Below the pieces are notes generated by a model. The model saw only the letters and a program-made list of their open reading frames with translations, did no database searches and had not been told where the DNA came from. A DNA stretch of 64,000 bases from positions 47,311 through 111,310 of the forward strand of contig NZ_PGLQ01000007.1 in the NCBI RefSeq assembly GCF_002802865.1. The letters run 5' to 3'. The stretch comes from Bifidobacterium scaligerum. GTDB taxonomy: Bacteria; Actinomycetota; Actinomycetes; Actinomycetales; Bifidobacteriaceae. This document shows, piece by piece, positions 56,557-64,000 of the stretch (the stretch's first letter is position 1; the number at the start of each line of letters is the position of its first letter). Made by a program: the position numbers and the translations under genes.

Positions 56557-59151
56557 ATGAGCATTACGTTGAGCACCGCACTCGCATCGCTGATCACGAA
56601 CAAGCGTCGTGTGTCCGCGCTCAAATCGCTGGGCGTCACCACAGTAGGCGAAGCGCTGACCTACTACCCATTCCGTGTCACCGATCCGGTACGGCTCAGC
56701 ACTATTCGTGAGGCGCAGCTTGGCCAGCCGATGGCATTCATGGCCACGGTGCGAGACGTACGCGTAGTGCCCGGACGAATGCTGCGCGCGATAGCTACCG
56801 TGGATGACGCCGATTTCGCCAGAGCCCGCAATATGCCCGGCGGCACGGCACAGCTCATTTTTTTCGGTGGTCGCAAGAACTACATTGACTGGGTCAGCAT
56901 GCGGCTGAAGTCCAGCCCGACTCTGGTGGTGTCCGGCACGCCCAGCGAATACATGGGGCAGTTGCAGTTCACGCACCCCGATTTCCTGACCGTCGCACCC
57001 GACCCATTGGTCGCGGATATGCCGAATACGCCGAATACGCTGAGTGTGCCGGCCACCCAGCCGGGTGCAAAGCTGAAGTACGACGCCGATTCTTTGGAAG
57101 ACGCCATATTGCGCGTCACGCGCCCACGCCCGGTCTACCACGCCAGCTCGCGCATCTCTTCCGAACATATTCACGAAACGATTTTGAATCTTCTGTGGAT
57201 GATGGGCGCGCGCACCTTGACATCATCAGCCGCTACCGGGCCCTCCGCGCCAGCGACTTTGATACCTCCGTCCACCGCGAGTATCGCGGTCCAGCCAGGG
57301 GAAGGGCAGCGAGCGGGGGCAGTTGCAGGCGAGTTGCGTGCGACGCGCGAAACCTCGGACGGTGTCTCGGATGCCACCGTGTCTGTTGGACAAACGTCGT
57401 CATCGTCCGGCAATCTCTCCCAAGCCATCCCCGATATCCTGCCCGAAGAAGTCCGCGCCGCCAAAGGCCTGATGCACCGAGCCGAAGCATTCCTCGCCAT
57501 CCATGACCCCGATTCGCGCGCTCGCTTCAATCAGGCCATCGACACCTTGCGCTACGAGGAGGCGTTCATCTCCCAGACCTCGCTGCTCAAGGCCCGCTCC
57601 CACGCACACAAATCCGCGGCACCCCCATGCCCGCCGAGCGGTGACGCCAACCTGCGCGACCGGTTCATCAGTTCGCTGCCGTTCAGCCTCACTGCAGGCC
57701 AGAAGCAGGTCATCGACGATATCGCCGCCGATATTTCCCGCAGCTGGCCGATGCAACGGTTGCTGCAAGGCGAGGTGGGCTCGGGTAAAACCGTGGTGGC
57801 GCTCGCCGCCATGCTGCAGGCCGTCGACGCCGGGTATCAGGCGGTGCTTGTGGCTCCGACTCAGGTGCTTGCCGAACAGCATGCGGACACGATTTCCCGC
57901 ATGATCGCCGCAATGGATGCATCCGGCGAAACCCCGGCAGCCCAACCCTCCGTACCGGTCACGCTGGTCACCGGTGGCATGAAACTCGCCGCCCGTCGCA
58001 AGGCGCTCGCGGCAGCCGCCAGTGGCGTTCCGGGCATTATCGTGGCTACACACGCCGCGTTCTCCAAAACCTTCCAAGTCCCACGGCTGGCGTTGGTAGT
58101 AATCGACGAGCAACACCGATTCGGCGTCGAGCAGCGCGAAAGCCTCAACGCGAAGTCCGAGGACGGCACCACCCCGCATCTGCTGGTGATGACCGCCACC
58201 CCGATTCCGCGCACCGCCGCCATGACGTGGTTCGGTGACCTCGATATCTCCTGGCTCACCGAGTTGCCGGGCGGCCGCAAACCGATTCGCACCGTCGTGG
58301 TCAACGAGGCGGACGCGGCCACCATGGGTCGGATGTTCGCGCATATTCGTGCTCGCATCGATGCAGGGGAGCGGGCGTACATCGTCTGCCCGCGCATCGA
58401 TATGGACGAAGACGAACCGGCGGCTGCCGGCACGTCGCGTACGTCGCGCACCTCCCGCGCCCATGGCAACGGCGAAATCATCGGCATCGACGTTCTCTAC
58501 GAAACCTACGACGACAACGGCGAGACCGAGGATCGGCCGCCGCTGCATTCGGTGGAGGAGATCGCCGCACGATTACAGAAACTCCCGCAGTTCGCCGGCG
58601 TCCGATTCGCTACGCTGACCGGCCGTGATAAGGACGACGCCAAAACCCAAGTCATGGCTGATTTCGCGTCCGGAACAACGCCGGTTCTGGTTTCCACCAC
58701 GGTGATTGAGGTGGGCGTGGACGTCAAACAGGCCAGCTGCATCGTCATTTTTGATGCCGACCGATACGGTCTGTCCCAGCTGCATCAGTTACGTGGCCGC
58801 GTGGGCCGTGGCGGCACGAATTCGTGGGCGTTCCTGATTTCACGCGCCGATCCCGGGTCGATTGCCGAACAACGACTGGAGGTCATCCACAACTCGCTCG
58901 ACGGTGCCGAAATCGCGCAGGCGGACCTTGAATTCCGTGGTGCCGGCGACGTATTGGGCGATGCTCAGTCCGGCGGCAAGTCGAGCCTCAAACTGTTGCG
59001 CGTGGTCAAGGACGCGGACATGATCGCCGACGCCCGCGCTCGTGCGGGGCAGGTGTTGGCCGCCGACCCCGACCTGACCGGTGAAGTGCAGCTTGCCGGT
59101 GCGGTGCTCGACTTCACGCGCGGCAACGAGACGTTCCTGACCTCCAGCTGA
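56557..59151 (+). CDS. recG: ATP-dependent DNA helicase RecG
   Basis: Branch-migrating helicase that regresses stalled forks. Order: N-terminal wedge/OB domain (about 1-160), helicase domain 1 with Walker A LLQGEVGSGKTVVAL and the DEQH box (VVIDEQHRFG), TATPIPRT, then domain 2 with TTVIEVGVDVKQAS and QLHQLRGRVGRG. 864 aa is long for RecG (about 700); the excess is a low-complexity Ser/Ala/Pro-rich insertion near residues 230-290 and one near 625-640 (TSRTSRTSR). TAGAAT, a good -10 box, lies 11 bp before the ATG and no ribosome site is seen, so the mRNA may be leaderless. Confidence 0.96.
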   Translation: MSITLSTALASLITNKRRVSALKSLGVTTVGEALTYYPFRVTDPVRLSTIREAQLGQPMAFMATVRDVRVVPGRMLRAIATVDDADFARARNMPGGTAQLIFFGGRKNYIDWVSMRLKSSPTLVVSGTPSEYMGQLQFTHPDFLTVAPDPLVADMPNTPNTLSVPATQPGAKLKYDADSLEDAILRVTRPRPVYHASSRISSEHIHETILNLLWMMGARTLTSSAATGPSAPATLIPPSTASIAVQPGEGQRAGAVAGELRATRETSDGVSDATVSVGQTSSSSGNLSQAIPDILPEEVRAAKGLMHRAEAFLAIHDPDSRARFNQAIDTLRYEEAFISQTSLLKARSHAHKSAAPPCPPSGDANLRDRFISSLPFSLTAGQKQVIDDIAADISRSWPMQRLLQGEVGSGKTVVALAAMLQAVDAGYQAVLVAPTQVLAEQHADTISRMIAAMDASGETPAAQPSVPVTLVTGGMKLAARRKALAAAASGVPGIIVATHAAFSKTFQVPRLALVVIDEQHRFGVEQRESLNAKSEDGTTPHLLVMTATPIPRTAAMTWFGDLDISWLTELPGGRKPIRTVVVNEADAATMGRMFAHIRARIDAGERAYIVCPRIDMDEDEPAAAGTSRTSRTSRAHGNGEIIGIDVLYETYDDNGETEDRPPLHSVEEIAARLQKLPQFAGVRFATLTGRDKDDAKTQVMADFASGTTPVLVSTTVIEVGVDVKQASCIVIFDADRYGLSQLHQLRGRVGRGGTNSWAFLISRADPGSIAEQRLEVIHNSLDGAEIAQADLEFRGAGDVLGDAQSGGKSSLKLLRVVKDADMIADARARAGQVLAADPDLTGEVQLAGAVLDFTRGNETFLTSS

Positions 59152-59275
59152 GGACCCGTCAGAAGCCCGACTGAATCCCGCCCAAGGCCTCCAACTGAGC
59201 ATGTAACGCGCCTGTTTACCTGAACTCAGTACGGTGTGGGCAGTCTACCTGGCGGATTATCTACAAGGAGGGCCG

Positions 59276-59995
59276 ATGAGCGAGACCATGCGCGATGCGC
59301 TATTTCTGATCGTGTTGTTCGCCGCGAATGTGATTCAGGCGATCACCGGATTCGCGGGCACGGTGCTCGCCATGCCGTTCTCGATGCTGTTGCTCGGCAC
59401 TGACAGTGCCAAAGTGGTGCTGAACATCACCACGCTGCTGGCCTGTCTGTGGCTGGGGGTGCAACATCATGCCTATATCCGGTGGAAAATCCTTGCCGAA
59501 ATGGTGGGATTGATGGCGGTGGGCATGGCCGCCGGCGTCGCCCTGTACGCCGTGTTGCCGCTCGCCCCGCTGCAGAAGGCCTATGGCGTGTTCATCATCG
59601 TGATCGCGCTGAAAAACCTGATCTGGCCTTCGCATGGCGAGCCGCCGCACTGGGTGCTGATCATCATCGTGCTGCTGGCCGGCGTGATTCATGGCATGTT
59701 CATCTCCGGTGGCGCGCTATTGGTGATCTATGCGGCGGTCAGGCTTACAGACAAGAACGAATTTCGTGCGACGATGGCTTGCGTATGGGTGGCGTTGAAT
59801 ACGGTGCTGACCGTGCAGCAAGGGGTTGCCGGTGTGATTACGCCGCACGCCCTTGTGCTTACTGCGGCCTCGATTCCTCCGCTGATCGTGGCGATCGTGA
59901 TCGGCAATAAGCTGCAGCGGCATGTCAGTCAGCAGGCTTTCCTGAAGCTGACGTACGTGCTGCTGGTGATTTCCGGTGCTTCGATTGTGCTGTAA
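59276..59995 (+). CDS. TauE/SafE (TSUP) family permease
   Basis: Membrane protein of 239 aa with 7 to 8 helices, of the sulfite-exporter TauE/SafE family, whose members move sulfur-containing or other organic anions. The two halves start with NVIQAITGFAGTVLAMPFSMLLLG and AGVIHGMFISGGALLVIYAA, the typical internal repeat with G-F/G-G motifs. AAGGAGG lies 6 bp before the ATG at 59276. A PucR regulator follows 68 bp later and may control it. Confidence 0.9.
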   Translation: MSETMRDALFLIVLFAANVIQAITGFAGTVLAMPFSMLLLGTDSAKVVLNITTLLACLWLGVQHHAYIRWKILAEMVGLMAVGMAAGVALYAVLPLAPLQKAYGVFIIVIALKNLIWPSHGEPPHWVLIIIVLLAGVIHGMFISGGALLVIYAAVRLTDKNEFRATMACVWVALNTVLTVQQGVAGVITPHALVLTAASIPPLIVAIVIGNKLQRHVSQQAFLKLTYVLLVISGASIVL

Positions 59996-60063
59996 TCACA
60001 GCCGAAAATCCAAATCACCCCAAAGCAATCCACAATCGGCAACCCAAGACGAGGAGAACGTGA

Positions 60064-61254
60064 ATGACGGTTCGACTGAAGGATTTGGTCGAGCAGGCCG
60101 CTGATCAAGACATGGTGCTGGTAGCCGGCAAGGGCGGCCTTGAGCGTCCGGTGCGGTGGGTGCACATGGTGGAGAACGAGGAGATCGCCGGCTTTTTGGA
60201 AGGTCAGGAGATCGCCTTCACCACCGGCATCGGCTTGGAGACGCAGGAGGATCTGTATCCGCTGGTCAAAAGCGCCTACGCTTCCGGCGCTTCGGGTGTG
60301 GTGGTGAACATCGGCCCGTTCATCCACCAGATCAGTCCGGAGACCGTCCGCTTTTGCGACGATCACGACTTTCCGCTGTTCAAAGTGCCGTGGAGCGTGC
60401 ATATGGCGCAGATCATGCACAGTTTCAGCTTGGCCATCACGATGAGCGAGAAGCACAGCATGGAGCTGGCCGCGGCCTTGGAGAACGCGATCTTTCACCC
60501 CGACCGCGAGGAGATGTACCTCGAATATCTGGAGCAATCCGGCTTTGGCAAGGACTGGAATTATTGCGTCACCGTGTTCAGCGTATGTGCCGAAGCGGGG
60601 CAGGGCGGGCAAAGCAGCAGCCATAACGCCGACCTCACCGCCAAATACTCGCGTGAAGCCGAATCGTTGATCACGCGCAAGCAGTGGCGGGTGGCCGTGG
60701 TGCATATTGAAGACCGTCTGGTGCTGGTGTTCGCCCGGTATACGGCCGAGCAGGTGGAGTTGATGATTCGTGAGATTATCGCTGCGATTCGCGGTCGCGG
60801 CATTGTGTTGGAGCGCACGTACATCGGTGTGGGCAAAGTTACCAGATCCGCGCGCTGCATTGGCAAAAGCTACAATCAGGCGCTCAAGCTGGAGCGTTTG
60901 CAGCATCTGCGCGGCCGGGTGGGGGAGATCGCGCTGTACGACAATTCCGGCATCGATAAACTGCTGCTTGCCGTCTCAGACCGCGCGATTCTGGAGGATT
61001 ACTACCAGGACAGCATCGGCCCGTTGGTGGAATACGATCGCGTGAACGGCACCGATCTGACCGAAACGTTGCGTGTGTACTTCCAGTTCTCCGGTTCGGT
61101 GAAGGAGACCGCCGCCAGCATGTTCGTGCACCGTAACACCGTGAGCTACAAACTCAACAAAATCGAGGACCTTCTGGGAGTAAGTCTGTCTGATTTCCGC
61201 ACGCGCGAGTTTCTGTCGGTAGGCCTGCAGGTCCGCGAGGTGCTTGACTGCTAA
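60064..61254 (+). CDS. PucR family transcriptional regulator
   Basis: 396-aa regulator with the PucR N-terminal domain (LERPVRWVHMVENEEIAGFLEGQEIAFTTG in order), a middle GGDEF-like region (IGVGKVTRSARCIGKSYNQALKL) and the C-terminal PucR helix-turn-helix (LRVYFQFSGSVKETAASMFVHRNTVSYKLNKIEDLLG in order). Relatives control purine, amino-acid or similar catabolism. The neighbouring TSUP permease is the likely target or effector route. AGGAGAACGTGA precedes the ATG at 60064. Confidence 0.93.
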   Translation: MTVRLKDLVEQAADQDMVLVAGKGGLERPVRWVHMVENEEIAGFLEGQEIAFTTGIGLETQEDLYPLVKSAYASGASGVVVNIGPFIHQISPETVRFCDDHDFPLFKVPWSVHMAQIMHSFSLAITMSEKHSMELAAALENAIFHPDREEMYLEYLEQSGFGKDWNYCVTVFSVCAEAGQGGQSSSHNADLTAKYSREAESLITRKQWRVAVVHIEDRLVLVFARYTAEQVELMIREIIAAIRGRGIVLERTYIGVGKVTRSARCIGKSYNQALKLERLQHLRGRVGEIALYDNSGIDKLLLAVSDRAILEDYYQDSIGPLVEYDRVNGTDLTETLRVYFQFSGSVKETAASMFVHRNTVSYKLNKIEDLLGVSLSDFRTREFLSVGLQVREVLDC

Positions 61255-61430
61255 GCATGTGCGATGATCCGTCGGTTTGTTTGCGGGGGCGACGGAACTG
61301 AAATGTCTTTATTATCGTTCCGTCGAATAACGGAAGTTACGGCCAAACTGTTGTCCGGTTTGTCGGACGCTCATCAAAACAGTGCGGTGATTGCTCATGA
61401 AGCAATACGTATCGGGTGTCTAGTTGCTAG

Positions 61431-61474
61431 TTGTATACAGAACTATTCTCAATTAAGAATAGTTCTGTATACAA
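61431..61474. promoter_or_regulatory. 19-bp perfect inverted repeat, operator of the HTH/NTase pair
   Basis: Arms TTGTATACAGAACTATTCT (61431-61449) and its exact complement (61456-61474) around CAATTA. It ends 7 bp before the ATG of the first gene, where a self-repressor would block transcription or a hairpin would hide the start. Confidence 0.85.
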
Positions 61475-61481
61475 TGAGTTT

Positions 61482-62186
61482 ATGGTTATCAGGACGAACC
61501 GGACATTGCTCACGCAGGGGGAGGCCGCGCGTCAGCTTGGAGTGAGTGAGCGACGGGTTAGTGCGCTTCGTGCCTCGGGGCAGCTTGAATCATTTCCTGT
61601 GGGAAGTGGCGTTCTGCTTACAGAGGATTCGGTCCGTCGTCAAGCACGCTGGCAAGGTGCGGGTGGACGCCCATACTCACCGAGTATGGCGTTTGCCGCG
61701 TTGTATATGCTCAGCGGATTCGTCACACCGTGGCTGAGCCGACAACAGCGGTACCGACTCAGAGGGTATCTAAGAGGGGTAAATGCGGAAAATCTGGTTC
61801 GTCTTACCCGCAGGAGTGCGGCAACGGTTGAATACTGGTGCAGGGACTCCAATCTCAACAAAGTTGAAGAAATCATTCGCCCTTCCGCTGCCACCGGTGA
61901 GCTGGCGGACTCATTTCAGTTAACTGTCACGGACACGGTGGAAGGCTACGTTAATGCCGATAACCTGATTGATGTCGTCCGTCAATGCCGGCTAAAACAG
62001 GGGGCGATTCCCATCCGGGTACGACTTCACATCACCGATGGCCTTCCTGCTGGCGAGGGGTCGATGCCCCTTGCCGTATGCGCGGCCGATCTGGCCGAGT
62101 CCGACGATCCAAGAGAACGCCGTGCCGGTCTGGAAACCCTCCAACGGTTGATTGACGACTACAACCTCAAGGAGCATCAGGAATGA
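61482..62186 (+). CDS. HTH-domain protein, antitoxin-like
   Basis: 234-aa protein. The N terminus has a helix-turn-helix (LLTQGEAARQLGVSERRVSALRASGQL, about residues 9-34), with a wing-like SFPVGSGVLLTEDSVRRQ. The rest has RLTRRSAATVEYWC and a C-terminal part without known motifs. By position, size and operator it resembles AbiEi-type antitoxin/repressors, though I see no clear AbiEi match. ATG at 61482 is taken because the operator ends just before it; a TTG at 61431 would lie within the operator. Its stop overlaps the next start (ATGA), so the two products are made in step. Confidence 0.75.
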   Translation: MVIRTNRTLLTQGEAARQLGVSERRVSALRASGQLESFPVGSGVLLTEDSVRRQARWQGAGGRPYSPSMAFAALYMLSGFVTPWLSRQQRYRLRGYLRGVNAENLVRLTRRSAATVEYWCRDSNLNKVEEIIRPSAATGELADSFQLTVTDTVEGYVNADNLIDVVRQCRLKQGAIPIRVRLHITDGLPAGEGSMPLAVCAADLAESDDPRERRAGLETLQRLIDDYNLKEHQE

Positions 62187-62920
62187 TTCCGATAGTTCAT
62201 GTGCCCGGTACAGGTCATCCATGGGGCACTGTGTACGCGGTCGCTGCGGCGAACATCCCAAAATCATGGCTGCTCACAGGAGGACTCATGGTTCAGCTGC
62301 ACGCCATCATGGGAGGATTGACCGCGCGTCCTACCACCGATGCTGATTTGCTCGTCGATCTTATGGGCGACCGACGGGGCATTGCCAGACTGCGCGGCAT
62401 CCTTACCGTCCGTGGGTTCAAGACACAGCCGGGCACGTTGACCGGATATGCGACTCGTATGAGTGGGCCCAACGGTAGTGTGGTGGATTTGCTGGTTGCT
62501 GACCATCTGCCTAGGTTTCTTGGGAATGACGCCACTATTGGCGGTACACCGGTATTATCCATGCCGGGCGGTGCGCAGGCTGTGGAGCGCAGCATGTTAG
62601 TTCGTCTTGTCGACGATAAGGATGGTGCCGATGTTATGATTCGCATCCCGGACTTACTCGGCGCGCTGATACTTAAGAGCGCAGCTTACGGCGCTGATCA
62701 CGCCGGTTACGGTGAACGGCATCTTTATGATGCTGCCATGCTCGCATCGCTCATCCCGGCCCCTGATGCCGAGCTCGCACGTTTGCATAGCAGCACCGAC
62801 CGCAAACGTATCAAACTTCTGCATGACAAGCTCTCTGAGGATTCCCCCTACTGGAATGGCCTCGATGAATCGCATCGGCAAGATGGGTTGGACGCTATTG
62901 AAACGCTTGCCACGTGGTAA
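62183..62920 (+). CDS. nucleotidyltransferase-like protein, AbiEii-type toxin candidate
   Basis: 245-aa protein with the marks of a minimal nucleotidyltransferase fold: GGLMVQLHAIMGG, then RPTTDADLLVDL giving the metal-binding Asp53-x-Asp55, and a third Asp in SVVDLLVADHL (Asp102). A later IPDLLGALILKSAAY and RHLYDAAMLASL recall the Lys and Asp helices of AbiEii-like enzymes, which inhibit growth by adding nucleotides to tRNA. Coupled to the HTH gene by a 4-bp overlap. Likely toxin or defence effector; target unknown. Confidence 0.75.
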   Translation: MIPIVHVPGTGHPWGTVYAVAAANIPKSWLLTGGLMVQLHAIMGGLTARPTTDADLLVDLMGDRRGIARLRGILTVRGFKTQPGTLTGYATRMSGPNGSVVDLLVADHLPRFLGNDATIGGTPVLSMPGGAQAVERSMLVRLVDDKDGADVMIRIPDLLGALILKSAAYGADHAGYGERHLYDAAMLASLIPAPDAELARLHSSTDRKRIKLLHDKLSEDSPYWNGLDESHRQDGLDAIETLATW

Positions 62921-63611
62921 CGGAAGCTCCTTTGGTTGGAGCGTATCCGGTGCAGTGTGCAAACGTCCTTGGTTGAGCGTGGAATACCAGTGTATCGATG
63001 AAGTTATTCGAAAAAGAAAGAGTACTTCGATGAACTCGTGAGCGAGGTTGTGTGGGGTGCTTGCGGTCGGTGAGAGGGCTGTTGGTGCCCTTTCGGGCGG
63101 CGATTACCGGTGAGGATGCGTGCTGCGTATTACGATATCGAACCGGTTTGGTGCGGTGTGCTCAGTGTTGAGTGACAACCGAATATTGGCATGATTCCGC
63201 GGAAAATCCGACACACCAAAAGCGCGAATCTCACATAGTGAGACGAGCCTCTTTAGTTTTTTCGATGCACAAATTCATGTCCGAAACGCAAGGTGTCGTG
63301 AGGTGCTCTGCCGTAAGGCTTTCTGCCCGTATTTATTCGAATAAATTTGTTGACACTTTGTCTCGTTTTCATGCTGGAGTGCCTGAGTAAAAACGATTTA
63401 CGCACCGTTTATATGGACAAAAATCCGCCTGAGCTGATGGGTCTGAGCAGGGGAACATGGGGTGGTTGTGGGACGAGCTCGATTACAAGGGGTAGGTACA
63501 CCGGTCGCGCAGAAGTCTATCTGCTCTACGAGGGGTTGCGCCGGGACGATAACACCCGTATCTGGCCCTATATGCCGACGCCATTGCGCCATTTTGCCCT
63601 CTAAGCTACTT

Positions 63612-63673
63612 GGGAATCAACCCCTTGTAAGGCAGATAGGTGTTCCCGCGATCGGGAATCAACCCCTTGTAAG
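63612..63673. repeat. 20-bp direct repeat, two copies
   Basis: GGGAATCAACCCCTTGTAAG occurs at 63612-63631 and 63654-63673 (period 42). Its core ACCCCTTGTAA appears inverted (TTACAAGGGGT) near 63484-63494. Two copies only, so not called a CRISPR array. Confidence 0.75.
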
Positions 63674-63746
63674 CGAGAAAGAACCATCGAGGCCGTTGAA
63701 TGGGCAACTGTTACCTACGCCAACTCCGAATTTACTCGGACATACT

Positions 63747-63795
63747 CTGACATGTACTCCGGCCTATTCCGACAATGTATGTCGGAGCATGTCAG
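63747..63795. repeat. hairpin with CTGACATG / CATGTCAG arms
   Basis: CTGACATG(TA)CTCCG pairs with CGGAGCATGTCAG around a loop that itself holds TCCGACA / TGTCGGA. Cruciform-like; no gene ends right before it. Confidence 0.65.
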
Positions 63796-64000
63796 TCTTG
63801 GTGTAGTACCGCTTGGAATCGCTCAACCCAGACCCCATGCCGGTGCAACATCCCTGCTGGACGAGCTGTTCCAACGTTTCGGATGGCATGCGCAACGTCA
63901 TAACCCTCCACCCCAACCCTCCACCCCAACCGGCCCTACCCTGTCCCTTATACCCATCTGACCCCGCCGACGATACCCCCTGTTTAAAGCTCGTTGGTCT

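Larger units (their letters stand above)
62921..64000. other. region without convincing genes
   Basis: 1080 bp to the window edge. Frames here are short, lack ribosome sites and match no family I know. Present are a TTTATTCGAATAAA palindrome near 63331-63345, direct repeats at 63612-63673, an inverted copy of their core near 63482, a hairpin at 63747-63795 and a doubled CCCTCCACCCCAA unit at 63904-63929. It may be decayed accessory DNA. Confidence 0.5.

Noticed and set aside
63347..63604. 85-aa frame near the window end
   Set aside because: No ribosome site, no recognised motif, and overlapping frames on both strands are equally long.
63612..63673. possible CRISPR array
   Set aside because: Only two 20-bp repeats with one 22-bp gap, no third copy, no cas gene in the window, and the core also occurs inverted.

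Overview
The window is a high-GC actinobacterial chromosome and most resembles Bifidobacterium, probably the B. longum group. The supporting signs are an rpsP with an Ala/Glu-rich tail, the ffh / rpsP-khpA-rimM block, three FemAB-type peptidoglycan-bridge ligases in a row, a coaD / coiled-coil protein / DUF177 / rpmF / rnc cluster like that of mycobacteria, and a tRNA gene without an encoded CCA end. No tool was run, so family names rest on motifs read by eye.

Layout. 1-5.7 kb: ABC-type ATPase plus FtsX-like permease, then LemA and a DUF2207 membrane protein. 5.8-12 kb: aldo/keto reductase, a cluster of hairpin repeats, rimM-khpA-rpsP, an endonuclease/exonuclease/phosphatase-fold protein and ffh. 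12-25 kb: cation efflux protein, cysS, a glutamine amidotransferase, an ABC-F ATPase, ilvN-ilvB, rnc, rpmF, DUF177, a SepIVA-like protein, coaD and a DUF3039 protein. 25.6-27.3 kb: a second aldo/keto reductase divergent from a MerR regulator, with a clear MerR-type operator between them.

27.35-33.77 kb is a 6.4-kb integrated mobile element. It has 23-bp direct repeats at its ends, one of which is the 3' end of pncB, and matching 22-bp arm-site repeats inside each end. It encodes a tyrosine integrase, a set of small overlapping genes, and a replication protein with the HUH-endonuclease plus SF3-helicase layout of eukaryotic CRESS-DNA viruses (circovirus-like FTLN, HLQG and YCxK motifs). An AT-rich, iteron- and hairpin-bearing region lies upstream of rep. 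No capsid or conjugation gene is visible. This is the most interesting part of the window.

33.7-52.7 kb: pncB, a Pr6Pr-type membrane protein, rph-rdgB, a tRNA, three FemAB ligases, an amino-acid permease, a GNAT acetyltransferase, a LysE remnant, a ketopantoate-reductase-like protein, a HAD hydrolase, an esterase overlapping a DUF2156/MprF-like protein, and an Atg22-type MFS transporter. 53-61.3 kb: a sortase-anchored surface protein, a PfkB-fold protein lacking the catalytic Asp, rpmB, recG, a TauE/SafE permease and a PucR regulator.

61.4-62.9 kb holds a translationally coupled pair, an HTH protein and a nucleotidyltransferase-like protein. A perfect 19-bp inverted repeat sits directly before it, suggesting an AbiE-like toxin-antitoxin or defence module. 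The last kilobase has no convincing gene, only short repeats and hairpins.
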